A stretch of 9,548 nt of DNA, taken from assembly GCA_003506275.1 (NCBI GenBank), contig DOBD01000287.1, positions 1,069 through 10,616 on the forward strand. Direction: 5' to 3'. Within the stretch, counting starts at the first letter, position 1, and every line of letters begins with the position of its first letter. A program made the translations under genes and the position numbers. The notes under the pieces were generated by a model that was not told where the DNA came from, made no database searches, and worked only from the letters and a program-made list of their open reading frames with translations. Source of the stretch: Bacteroidales bacterium (GTDB taxonomy: Bacteria; Bacteroidota; Bacteroidia; Bacteroidales; UBA1402). Below, in pieces: positions 1 through 7,480 of the stretch.

Positions 1-1
1 A

Positions 2-79
2 GAATCAGCCTTCCTTAATGTGGGTACGATCGAAGAGGCCATCGAAAAGGGACAGAAGTTGTTGGATCAAGCCAAATAA
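2..79 (+). CDS. atpD: ATP synthase F1 subunit beta, C-terminal end only
   Basis: The window opens inside a gene whose last 25 codons are visible. The peptide ends with a segment reading AFLNVGTIEEAIEKGQKLL, followed by DQAK and a TAA stop. This matches the usual C-terminal tail of the F1 beta subunit, where a Phe/Tyr-x-x-x-Gly-x-Ile/Val-x-Glu-Ala pattern is typical. The beta subunit carries the catalytic nucleotide site of the F1 head, but none of the catalytic motifs lie inside the window. The call rests on the short tail and on the epsilon subunit gene that follows 54 bases later, the order usual for Bacteroidota. The stop is followed by GGCA, a junction repeated after three other genes here. 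Confidence 0.88.
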   Translation, partial: ESAFLNVGTIEEAIEKGQKLLDQAK

Positions 80-96
80 GGCAGTACACATATAAC

Positions 97-116
97 GGCA
101 TCTATGTAACGATGCC
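97..116 (+). promoter_or_regulatory. intercistronic hairpin between atpD and atpC
   Basis: GGCATC at 97-102 and GATGCC at 111-116 form a perfect 6-bp stem with an 8-base loop in the 54-base gap before atpC. No T-run follows, so it is not an intrinsic terminator. It may be an mRNA processing or stability element between the beta and epsilon cistrons, but this is inference and a stem this short can arise by chance. Confidence 0.3.
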
Positions 117-133
117 AGGTAAATAATGCACGC

Positions 134-367
134 ATGAAACTTGAAGTCCTGTCTGAAAAAGGGGTATTGGTGAGCAAGGAGGTTTCCTCCGTGATCTTAC
201 CGGGATTGGAAGGGTCCTTTGGGATCCTGCCCGACCACACCCCGTTTCTCTCCATGTTAACCAAGGGGCATCTGACGTATTTTGCGCCGGATGAGACCTC
301 CATGGACATCGAGGGAGGCTTTGTGGAGGTTAGGAACGACAGGGTTTGTGTGTGTTTGACGGTGTAA
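134..367 (+). CDS. atpC: ATP synthase F1 subunit epsilon, short form without the C-terminal helical domain
   Basis: This 77-residue protein matches the N-terminal beta-sandwich domain of epsilon. It opens MKLEVLSEKGVLVSKEV and contains LPGLEGSFGILPDHTPFLS, the family's hallmark region (roughly residues 23-41). Epsilon sits at the foot of the central stalk with gamma and contacts the c-ring. Typical epsilon subunits are about 130-140 residues and end in a two-helix domain that can inhibit ATP hydrolysis. Here the protein stops right after the beta-sandwich, so that helical brake is absent. Short epsilons are known in Bacteroidota and some green sulfur bacteria, so this is probably natural rather than a truncation. 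The next gene starts immediately after its TAA, which suggests translational coupling. Confidence 0.95.
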   Translation: MKLEVLSEKGVLVSKEVSSVILPGLEGSFGILPDHTPFLSMLTKGHLTYFAPDETSMDIEGGFVEVRNDRVCVCLTV

Positions 368-370
368 GTG

Positions 371-853
371 ATGGGGCACAGAGTAAGATTGATTATCAAG
401 TTGTTGCTGCTGGTGACCGGGGTAAATGCCTTGGTGGCCGGCGTGGCTTGGTTGTTACTGACGTTTGTTTGGCCTGAAGCGTACTTTGCTGCCTTTCCGG
501 TTATACCTCTTTTCTTTTGGTTGGTCGGATTGGCCATAGCCGTTAGTTTGGAAGCCACACATACGGAGAAACCCGATGCCGTGACCATGACCTACATGAT
601 GGTCAGAGGCATCAAACTACTGTTGACGGCACTATTCGTAGGGATTTACGCCTGGTTTGTCCATACCGACATGAAGCAGTTCGGATTGACGACCTTGTCT
701 TTTTATATGGTCTTTCTGGTCGTGGAATCCTATGTGTTTTACCTGTACGAGAAACGACGGAACAAACGGCGCCGCGCCAGGGAAGGGGACAAGTTTCCCA
801 AGCCCGAGCCGTATGCCGGTAAGGAAGTGGAAAATGAGGAAATGGATGTATAA
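371..853 (+). CDS. four-helix membrane protein at the atpI position of the ATP synthase operon
   Basis: The predicted protein has 160 residues from the ATG at 371. A GTG directly after the atpC stop, at 368, would add one residue. Four hydrophobic segments are visible at about residues 8-33, 37-60, 78-97 and 103-127. They are followed by a very basic stretch, EKRRNKRRRAREGDK, and an acidic C-terminus, so both ends probably face the cytoplasm. I cannot assign a family by sequence. The position just ahead of atpB and the four-helix layout match AtpI, a helper in c-ring assembly or ion supply in other bacteria, and Bacteroidota operons commonly carry an uncharacterised membrane protein here. A role in Fo assembly is inference. 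Its end overlaps the start of atpB. Confidence 0.8.
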   Translation: MGHRVRLIIKLLLLVTGVNALVAGVAWLLLTFVWPEAYFAAFPVIPLFFWLVGLAIAVSLEATHTEKPDAVTMTYMMVRGIKLLLTALFVGIYAWFVHTDMKQFGLTTLSFYMVFLVVESYVFYLYEKRRNKRRRAREGDKFPKPEPYAGKEVENEEMDV

Positions 854-1958
854 ACGCAGTGTACTGTTTGCCTTGATGGTGTTGATGGCCGGTTTTGCCG
901 TAGCCAAACCAACTGCCGTTGCCGACACGGTTTCCGTTGCCGAAGCAGCAACTGTCGCTGGGTCACCATCGGAAGAAGCGTCATCGAAAGCAGCGCCGTT
1001 GGATGTGAAGCATATGATCTTTTCACACATCAACGATGCCTACACCTGGCACATCACCACCATCGGTCATACCCATATAGAAATACCCCTGCTGATTATT
1101 GTCAAAGCACCGGAAGGGGGGCTCAAGGCGTTTTCTGCCGCCAAGTTGCATCACGGTCATGTCTATGAAGGATTTTACCTGGCCACCGATGGCAAGTACG
1201 CGGGCAAGGTGGTCACCAAGGCGGCTGATGGCAAAGAGGTGCGTCCACTTGACGTCTCCATCACCAAAAACGTATTGGCGCTGTTGGTCAGCTCCCTCTT
1301 GGTTGTTTTGATTGTACTCATCGTGGCCCGTTGGTATAAAAAACACCCCTTACAGGCTCCCGGAGGCTTTGTGGGTACCATCGAAGTGGTGGTCGAGTTC
1401 CTACGTAATGATGTCATCAAAACCAACGTGGGTCCCGATTACAGAAAATTCCAGTCTTACCTGATGACGGTCTTCTTTTTCATCCTCATCAACAACTTGC
1501 TGGGATTGGTTCCTTTATTCCCGGGTGGTGCCAACGTAACGGGTAATATCGCGGTTACCTTTGTGCTGGCTTTGTTCACGATGGTTATCGTCAACGTGTT
1601 CGGTACCAAGGCCTATTGGAAAGAAGTCTTTTGGCCGGAAGTTCCCATGTTTCTCAAACTGCCCGTTCCCTTGATGCCCATCGTGGAAATCTTCGGGGTA
1701 ATTTCCAAGCCGTTCTCGCTGATGATTCGTTTGTTCGCCAACGTGATGGCCGGACATACCATCATGTTGAGTTTGGTAAGCCTGATCTTTTTCACCGTCA
1801 CCATGGGTACGGCCATCAACGCCGTGATGACCACCATGTCGGTGCTGTTGAGCGTGTTCATGTTTTTTGTGGAACTGCTGGTTTCTTTCCTGCAGGCCTA
1901 CATATTCACCCTCCTTTCCTCGGTATACATAGGTCTGGCCAGGGTAAAACATCATTGA
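834..1958 (+). CDS. atpB: ATP synthase Fo subunit a
   Basis: Subunit a forms the two proton half-channels beside the c-ring. The start at 834 gives 374 residues and a signal peptide-like N-terminus (MRKWMYKRS, then a hydrophobic run to about residue 24), preceded by AGGAAG. An ATG at 846 is an alternative. A long extension follows, with a WHITTIGHTHIEIPL segment typical of Bacteroidota a subunits, before the membrane helices. The essential Arg is R299 in PFSLMIRLFANVMAGH. The positions matching E. coli E219 and H245 hold H308 and E347, a reciprocal swap known in other lineages, and the conserved Gln in LQAYIF is Q354. The reading frame overlaps the preceding membrane protein gene by 20 bases, which suggests coupled translation. 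Its length is usual for the phylum. Confidence 0.95.
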   Translation: MRKWMYKRSVLFALMVLMAGFAVAKPTAVADTVSVAEAATVAGSPSEEASSKAAPLDVKHMIFSHINDAYTWHITTIGHTHIEIPLLIIVKAPEGGLKAFSAAKLHHGHVYEGFYLATDGKYAGKVVTKAADGKEVRPLDVSITKNVLALLVSSLLVVLIVLIVARWYKKHPLQAPGGFVGTIEVVVEFLRNDVIKTNVGPDYRKFQSYLMTVFFFILINNLLGLVPLFPGGANVTGNIAVTFVLALFTMVIVNVFGTKAYWKEVFWPEVPMFLKLPVPLMPIVEIFGVISKPFSLMIRLFANVMAGHTIMLSLVSLIFFTVTMGTAINAVMTTMSVLLSVFMFFVELLVSFLQAYIFTLLSSVYIGLARVKHH

Positions 1959-2246
<288 letters not shown>

Positions 2247-2258
2247 AACACAACAACC

Positions 2259-2759
2259 ATGTCAATACTAACTCCGGAACCCGGTTTGTTGTTCTGGATG
2301 CTTCTGACATTTGGTATCGTTTTCTTTGTCCTGGCAAAATTCGGTTTTCCCATCATTGTCAAAAGCATCGACGAACGCAAGGCGTTGATTGCCAAAGGCA
2401 TTGATGATGCTCGCAAGGCTGAGGAACAACTAGCTGTGGCGCAACAGACGTGCGACCAATTGATCAGCGAGGCCAGGGCAAAAAAGGATGCCATCCTCAG
2501 GGAAGCCGCCGAACACAAGGAACGGATGATCAGTGAAGCCAGGGAACTATCACTGGCCGAGGGGCGTCGTTTGACTGAGCTTGCCAGAAAAGAGGCAGAA
2601 GCGGAGAAGCAAAAGGCTGTTCGTAGCCTGCACAACGAGGTCGCCTTTCTTTCGGTCCGTTTGTCGGAGCAGATACTCCGTCGTGAATTGGCCGAGAACA
2701 AAGAACAGAAAGCATTGATCGACCGTTTTCTGGATGAACTGGAAGAAAAACCGTTGTAA
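2259..2759 (+). CDS. atpF: ATP synthase Fo subunit b
   Basis: The protein has 166 residues. It begins with a short polar stretch (SILTPEPG) and a single membrane helix, LLFWMLLTFGIVFFVLAKFG, at about residues 9-28. A long charged region follows, rich in Glu, Lys, Arg and Ala, with heptad-like spacing to near the end, as expected for the right-handed coiled coil of the peripheral stalk. Subunit b links subunit a to delta and the alpha/beta head so that the stator does not turn. Length and architecture match the family. The gene starts 12 bases after atpE and ends three bases before atpH. Its TAA stop is followed by GGC and the next ATG, a junction also seen after atpA and atpG. Confidence 0.95.
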   Translation: MSILTPEPGLLFWMLLTFGIVFFVLAKFGFPIIVKSIDERKALIAKGIDDARKAEEQLAVAQQTCDQLISEARAKKDAILREAAEHKERMISEARELSLAEGRRLTELARKEAEAEKQKAVRSLHNEVAFLSVRLSEQILRRELAENKEQKALIDRFLDELEEKPL

Positions 2760-2762
2760 GGC

Positions 2763-3299
2763 ATGAATGCAGGTCAAATTGCGGTACGCTACGCCAAAGC
2801 ACTTTACGAGGCAGCGGCTGAAGTCGGTGAAGAAAGCTTGATACACGATGCACTGGAACTCATCCAGCAACAGGCATCGTTGGTGCCGGCTTTTCCCGAA
2901 GCCCTGATGAGCCCGTTGGTGGATGAAGAAGCTAAACTGGGATTGATGCGGGTCGCCGGGGGAGACAACCAGCCCGCTTCCCTGGAACGGTTCTTCAAAC
3001 TCCTGGTCGACCATGGCAGGGAAGACGCTCTGATTGAGATATGCCAGGCATTCAAGCTGCGCTACGACAAGGAAAAAGGCATCGTAAAGGTAAGACTCAT
3101 CACGGCCGTTGCGTTGGATGAAGCCAGGGAAGCCGTCATTCGCAAGAAGTTGGAAGACTCCACCGGGCGTTTGATAGAATTGTCCCTCCAGGTGAAACCT
3201 GAGATTATCGGCGGCTACATCCTCATGACGGATGAGAAACGGTTGGATGCCAGCGTGCGAACGCAACTGTTGACTATACAGAAACAATTGACAATATAA
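2763..3299 (+). CDS. atpH: ATP synthase F1 subunit delta (OSCP)
   Basis: This 178-residue protein has the typical delta/OSCP start, AGQIAVRYAKALYEAA, and a helical N-terminal domain (about residues 1-105). The C-terminal domain contains the family's conserved block around RLIELSLQVKPEIIGGYIL (about residues 139-157). Delta caps the F1 head and clamps it to the b stalk. Length is normal. The start is set by the ATG three bases after the atpF stop. A 50-base gap with a hairpin separates it from atpA, the second largest spacer in the operon after the atpD-atpC gap. Confidence 0.95.
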   Translation: MNAGQIAVRYAKALYEAAAEVGEESLIHDALELIQQQASLVPAFPEALMSPLVDEEAKLGLMRVAGGDNQPASLERFFKLLVDHGREDALIEICQAFKLRYDKEKGIVKVRLITAVALDEAREAVIRKKLEDSTGRLIELSLQVKPEIIGGYILMTDEKRLDASVRTQLLTIQKQLTI

Positions 3300-3300
3300 C

Positions 3301-3330
3301 GGAAACGATCACCTCCAAAGGGCCGTTTCC
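3301..3330 (+). promoter_or_regulatory. intercistronic hairpin between atpH and atpA
   Basis: GGAAACG at 3301-3307 pairs perfectly with CGTTTCC at 3324-3330 across a 16-base loop, starting two bases after the atpH stop. No T-tract follows, so it does not look like a terminator. It may separate or stabilise the part of the transcript that encodes alpha and gamma, but this role is inferred only from its position. Confidence 0.35.
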
Positions 3331-3349
3331 CTAGAGCAAGCATATAGGA

Positions 3350-4936
3350 ATGAAGGAGATAAAAGTGAGTGAAGTCAGCGAACTCCTGCGCAACGAACTG
3401 CAGGGCGTAAGCAACATGGTCCAACTGGATGAAACCGGTGTCGTGTTGCAGGTGGGTGACGGTGTGGTCCGCATTTACGGGCTGAGAAATGTCCGCTCTG
3501 GAGAGTTGTTGGAATTCGACAACGGTGCCTGGGGCATTGCAATGAACCTCGAAGAAGGCAATGTTGGAGCCGTTTTGTTCAGTGACTCGTCCCTGGTAAA
3601 GGAAAACGATACCGTGAAATGTACGGGTAAGATCGCTTCCCTCATGGCTGGAGAAGGCTTGTTGGGCAGGGTCATCGACACACTGGGGAATCCCCTCGAC
3701 GGCAAAGGCCCCATCCATGACGCCACCACCGAAATGCCGTTTGAACGCAAGGCTCCAGGGGTGATTTTCCGTCAACCCGTCAAGGAACCCCTTCAAACCG
3801 GTTTAAAAGCCATCGATGCCATGATACCCATTGGCCGTGGCCAACGCGAGTTGATTATCGGCGACCGTCAAACAGGTAAGACGGCCATCGCCATTGATAC
3901 CATCATCAACCAACGTGCCAACTACGAGGCTGGTAACCCCGTATATTGCATTTACGTAGCCATTGGCCAGAAAGCTTCCACGGTAGCCACCATCGTTAAG
4001 GTACTGCAGGAGAAGGGCGCCATGGACTACACCACCATTATCACCGCCTCGGCCGCTGATACCGCCGCTCTTCAGTATTAGGCTCCCTTTGCCGGCTGTG
4101 CCTTGGGTGAATACTTCAGGGATACCGGTCGCCATGCGCTGGTTGTCTACGATGATTTGTCGAAACAAGCCGTGGCTTACCGTGAAATCTCCTTGATCCT
4201 CCAACGTCCTTCGGGCCGTGAAGCATACCCGGGTGATATTTTCTACCTGCATTCCCGTTTGCTGGAGCGCGCTGCCCGTATCATCGACAGGGATGAGGTG
4301 GCCCGCAACATGAACGACTTGCCTGACAGTATGAAAGCCCGCATCAAGGGGGGTGGTTCGCTCACGGCACTTCCCATCATCGAAACCCAGGCCGGTGACG
4401 TGTCTGCCTACATTCCCACCAACGTCATCTCAATCACCGATGGTCAGATTTTTCTAGACACCGGTTTGTTCAACAGTGGCGTACGTCCTGCCATCAATGT
4501 GGGTATCTCTGTGTCTCGTGTGGGTGGTAATGCCCAAAACAAGGCCATGAAGAAAGTGGCCGGCACCTTGAAGATCGACCAGGCACAATTCCGTGAATTG
4601 GAGGCTTTCGCCCGCTTCAGCAGCGACATGGATCCGGTGACGGCCTTGATTTTGGACAAAGGCCGTAAGAATACCAAGCTACTGATTCAACCTCAGTATA
4701 AACCCATGCCGGTTGGTCAGCAAATAGCTATCCTGTATTGTGGCACGAGCGGATTGATGCGCTCCATTCCCATCGACCAGGTGCCTGAATTTGAACGCCT
4801 GTACCTGGAAGACCTGTTACTGAATCACCCTGATGTGGTCAAGGCCTTGAATCAGGGCGTTGCCGATGAAGCCAGTCTGAAGGTGCTGGAAGCCATGGCC
4901 GCCAGGGTTTCCGAAAAAATGACGCAAAAGGGCTAA
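3350..4936 (+). CDS. atpA: ATP synthase F1 subunit alpha, interrupted by an in-frame TAG
   Basis: The frame spans 528 codon positions, the usual alpha length. Alpha alternates with beta in the F1 head and binds nucleotide at the non-catalytic sites. The N-terminal barrel is followed by Walker A, GDRQTGKT at residues 171-178, then the VVYDDLSKQ Walker B region. The arginine finger is R390 in [10 protein letters not shown], and the C-terminal helical domain is complete. Codon 244 is TAG at 4079-4081, within what should read [16 protein letters not shown]. One base change from TTG would explain it. The frame is unbroken on both sides, and nothing else suggests decay. TAG serves as a normal stop in the cupin and GH43 genes here, so recoding is unlikely. 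A base-call or assembly error is the simplest reading, and a true nonsense mutation the alternative. Translation would otherwise stop after residue 243, before the arginine finger. Confidence 0.93.
4079..4081 (+). other. in-frame amber codon inside atpA
   Basis: TAG replaces a Leu codon in the conserved LQYLAP motif. The codons on both sides (CAG TAT, then GCT CCC TTT) fit the family consensus, so this is a substitution and not a frameshift. No start codon with a ribosome binding site is visible just downstream to restart translation. Confidence 0.9.
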
Positions 4937-4939
4937 GGC

Positions 4940-5803
4940 ATGGCATCACTCAGGGAAACGAAAAACCGGATTAACTCCGTTCAGAATACGCTGAAGATTA
5001 CCTCAGCCATGAAACTGATTGCTTCGGCCAAGTTTCATCAGGCTCAGCTGGCGGTCAAGAAAGTGCAGGTGTACGATACCAACCTGCACGGTATTCTGGC
5101 GGGCTTGTTCGAGGGCCGTGATGCCCTGGAATGTGCCTTTACCACGGTCCGCCCATTAAAACGGATAGCCATCGTTCCCTTTTCTTCGGATACCGGTCTT
5201 TGCGGGTCTTACAACGCCAACGTGCTCAAGGAAGTGGAACGTCTCGTGGAAGACTGGAATCGTCAGGGCGTTGAAGTCGTTGTCTACCCGGTTGGGGAGA
5301 AGATAACACACGGTGCTTTGAAGGCCGGTTTTCCCACCAATGAAGCGGGGCGTCGCTTACTGGACAAGCCATCCCTGATCAAGTGCAAAGCTTTTGGCAA
5401 CACCCTGATGAAGGCGTTTCAGGCTGGTGAAATTGACAGGGTGGACATTGTTTACCACCGACTCAAATCCGTAACCAAACAGTTGCTCACTCAACAGACC
5501 ATGCTACCCTATGTGCCAGATCCTTCAGCCGGTGTGGCTACTCCACAAGATTTGGTGACAGAGCCTTCACCGCTTGCGTTCTTGCGCCTGCTCTTCCCGC
5601 AGGTTATGACGTCCCATCTTTACCTCGCTGTTTCAGAATCAATGGCCTCCGAGCATGCGGCCAGAATGACGGCCATGCAGATTGCGACTGACAACGGCAA
5701 CGAACTCCTCAAAGAATTGACCAAGCTCTATAACAAGACACGCCAGCAAGCCATCACCAATGAAATTCTTGATTTGGTGGGTGGTCGTGCCAGGAAGCGT
5801 TAA
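4940..5803 (+). CDS. atpG: ATP synthase F1 subunit gamma
   Basis: This 287-residue protein is the central rotor shaft of F1. Its N-terminal helix, SLRETKNRINSVQNTLKIT, leads into SAMKLIASAKFHQAQ, and its C-terminus reads QAITNEILDLVGG. These are the two conserved helices that form the coiled coil inside the alpha/beta ring. The middle Rossmann-like part contains DTGLCGSYNANV, another family signature (about residues 80-91). Length is normal for the phylum. The gene starts three bases after atpA, through a TAA-GGC-ATG junction, and ends the ATP synthase cluster. No terminator is visible after it, so the cupin gene may be on the same transcript. Confidence 0.96.
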   Translation: MASLRETKNRINSVQNTLKITSAMKLIASAKFHQAQLAVKKVQVYDTNLHGILAGLFEGRDALECAFTTVRPLKRIAIVPFSSDTGLCGSYNANVLKEVERLVEDWNRQGVEVVVYPVGEKITHGALKAGFPTNEAGRRLLDKPSLIKCKAFGNTLMKAFQAGEIDRVDIVYHRLKSVTKQLLTQQTMLPYVPDPSAGVATPQDLVTEPSPLAFLRLLFPQVMTSHLYLAVSESMASEHAARMTAMQIATDNGNELLKELTKLYNKTRQQAITNEILDLVGGRARKR

Positions 5804-5826
5804 GGCATGAAATGATACAAACAAGC

Positions 5827-6249
5827 ATGAAAAGGATACTATTGATGGTGCTTATCTGCACGTGGTTCGGTCTGACGGTTCATGCCCAGTATCAATCGTC
5901 CGTGTTGGTTGAGCCCCTGCTACAGACAGACACCACTGTCTTGGGTCAACCCATCAAGTACCCTGTTTTCACCAAGGCCGAGGTCACCCTGGCAAAAGTC
6001 ACCATACCACCAGGGGCCAGCACCGGATGGCACAAACACCTGGTACCGGTGTTTGCCTACGTCATGCAAGGTGTATTGACCGTTGAACTGGAGAATGGTC
6101 AAACCAATACGTTCAAGACGTCATCAACGATTTCAGAAGTGTTTGATGTCTATCACAACGGCATCAATAAAGGAGATTCCGATGTGGTTTTGCTGGCTTT
6201 CTACCTGGGCGGAGACGGCCAACCCTTATCGTTGAAAAAAGACCAATAG
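5827..6249 (+). CDS. exported small cupin-domain protein
   Basis: The preferred start at 5827 gives 140 residues with a clean signal peptide, MKRILLMVLICTWFGLTVHA, cut near residue 20. An in-frame ATG at 5812 would add five residues ahead of it. The rest is a single cupin beta-barrel. PPGASTGWHKH supplies the metal-ligand pair H69 and H71, followed by YVMQGVLTVELENG, and H110 in VYHNG is a likely third ligand. The Glu of the classic first cupin motif is missing, as in many proteins of this small periplasmic group. Substrate and function are unknown. The gene lies 23 bases behind atpG but is not a usual ATP synthase component. It ends in TAG, with a TGA in the same frame shortly after. Confidence 0.85.
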   Translation: MKRILLMVLICTWFGLTVHAQYQSSVLVEPLLQTDTTVLGQPIKYPVFTKAEVTLAKVTIPPGASTGWHKHLVPVFAYVMQGVLTVELENGQTNTFKTSSTISEVFDVYHNGINKGDSDVVLLAFYLGGDGQPLSLKKDQ

Positions 6250-6266
6250 GCCCTTTCTGACTGATT

Positions 6267-6302
6267 TTTGGAAGTCTTTCCTGCATCTTTCCTGTATTTT
6301 TG
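6267..6302 (+). promoter_or_regulatory. candidate Bacteroidota promoter for the GH43 gene
   Basis: TATTTTTG at 6295-6302 fits the TAnnTTTG box at -7, and TTTG at 6267-6270 could be the -33 box. The 24-base spacing is longer than the roughly 19-21 usually seen, which lowers confidence. The box lies 25 bases before the GH43 start codon. Confidence 0.4.
6275..6294 (+). repeat. 9-base tandem direct repeat next to the -7 box
   Basis: TCTTTCCTG occurs at 6275-6283 and again at 6286-6294, two bases apart. The 11-base period is one helical turn, and the second copy abuts the candidate TAnnTTTG box. This geometry could suit a regulator binding one face of the DNA, but no regulator is known from the window. 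Confidence 0.45.
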
Positions 6303-6327
6303 AGGCATAATCCCACACTCAACGATT

Positions 6328-7443
6328 ATGCGCTCAACAGTAGTCTTTTCCCTCGTTGCCTTGTTGGCAACGCTTGCCGTTTCCGCTCAGGAAAAACGGA
6401 CGTCCATCAAGCCCGGTGAACTGTGGCCCGATGACAAAGGTGTACACATCAATGCTCATGGGGGTGGTGTTTTATACCATCAAGGTGTCTATTATTGGTT
6501 TGGCGAGCACAAGGGTGACCGCTCCAATTCGGCCTTGGTTGGTGTCACCTGTTATGCCTCCACTGATTTGTACAACTGGGAAAACAAGGGTGTAGCCCTT
6601 TCCGTGGTAGATGATCCCAACAGTACCATCGTGCGCGGTTGCGTGATAGAGCGGCCCAAGGTGATTTACAACGAACGCACCAACACCTTCGTGATGTATT
6701 TTCACCACGAACTGCGGTTCAAGGGGTATGATGCGGCCAGAGTGGGGGTGGCCGTCAGCAAACAGGTCACCGGTCCCTATACCTTTTTACATTCCTACCG
6801 CCCCAACGCCGGTTTTTGGCCGGCCAACATGCCTATGGCTGAACGTGACACCAGCTTGAATGCCAGGCCGGAGCCCAAGTCCTGGACCCCTGAGTGGATT
6901 GATGTCGTGAAGAGGGGCTTGTTTACGCGCAGGGATTTCAAGGGTGGACAGATGTCCAGAGATATGACCTTGTTTGTGGACGATGACGGTAAGGCTTACC
7001 ACATCTATTCGGCCGAAGAGAACCTGACGTTGAACATTGCTGCCTTGTCCGACGATTACTTGTCGCATACCGGCCATTATGTTCGCGTGGCACCCGCCGG
7101 TCACAACGAGGCTCCGGCAATTTTCAAGAAGGGGGATACCTACTACATGATTACCTCTGGTTGTACCGGCTGGGATCCCAATGCGGCCAGGCTCTTCACA
7201 GCCAAGCACATTATGGGGCCCTGGACACAACACCCAAATCCCTGGAAAGGCGATCAGGCCGACATTTCCTTTGATTCGCAAAGCACCTTCATCTTCAAGG
7301 TGGTTGGTCGTAAAGATACCTGGGTATTCATGGCCGACCGTTGGCGACCCCGCAAACCATCGGATGGGCGCTACATTTGGGTACCCATCGAGTTTGAACA
7401 AGGGTTGCCCGTACTACGTTGGAAGGATGAATGGTCGCTGTAG
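6328..7443 (+). CDS. secreted GH43 family glycoside hydrolase, exo-beta-1,3-galactanase-like
   Basis: The protein has 371 residues with a signal peptide, MRSTVVFSLVALLATLAVSA, cut before Q21, and one five-bladed propeller domain. Visible motifs are HINAHGGGVLYHQGVYYWFGE (first blade, residues 40-60), IERPKV with E109, SRDMTLFVDDDGKAYHIYS with D212 as the likely pKa-modulating Asp, HNEAPAIF with E261 as the likely general acid, and FDSQSTFIF with Q318. The first blade lacks the catalytic-base Asp of ordinary GH43 enzymes. Together with the E109/E261/Q318 pattern, this resembles the exo-beta-1,3-galactanase group (subfamily 24 or a relative), in which a Gln takes the base role. Beta-1,3-galactan or a related galactoside is therefore the inferred substrate. 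The protein probably acts in the periplasm or at the cell surface. It converges on the GH105 gene, with 37 bases between. Confidence 0.88.
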   Translation: MRSTVVFSLVALLATLAVSAQEKRTSIKPGELWPDDKGVHINAHGGGVLYHQGVYYWFGEHKGDRSNSALVGVTCYASTDLYNWENKGVALSVVDDPNSTIVRGCVIERPKVIYNERTNTFVMYFHHELRFKGYDAARVGVAVSKQVTGPYTFLHSYRPNAGFWPANMPMAERDTSLNARPEPKSWTPEWIDVVKRGLFTRRDFKGGQMSRDMTLFVDDDGKAYHIYSAEENLTLNIAALSDDYLSHTGHYVRVAPAGHNEAPAIFKKGDTYYMITSGCTGWDPNAARLFTAKHIMGPWTQHPNPWKGDQADISFDSQSTFIFKVVGRKDTWVFMADRWRPRKPSDGRYIWVPIEFEQGLPVLRWKDEWSL

Positions 7444-7480
7444 AAAGCGACGATGCTCCAGGATAACTATCACTTCGTTT
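7444..7480. other. short gap between convergent GH43 and GH105 genes
   Basis: These 37 bases separate two genes that end toward each other. I see no convincing stem followed by a T-run for either strand, so no shared terminator can be called. Confidence 0.5.

Noticed and set aside
67..588. Long open frames on the minus strand under the ATP synthase genes, for example 67-588 and 2550-3287
   Set aside because: They lie opposite strongly conserved genes, show no domain and have no promoter or spacing of their own. They reflect codon bias of the real genes.
4079..4081. TAG reassigned to an amino acid in this genome
   Set aside because: TAG ends the GH43 gene at 7441-7443 at the expected family C-terminus, and reading through would extend it into the convergent GH105 gene. 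It also ends the cupin gene. Only one internal TAG is seen across all genes.
4103..4936. Separate gene starting at the TTG at 4103 after the amber codon
   Set aside because: The segment is the direct continuation of alpha in the same frame. It has no ribosome binding signal and begins in the middle of the nucleotide-binding domain.
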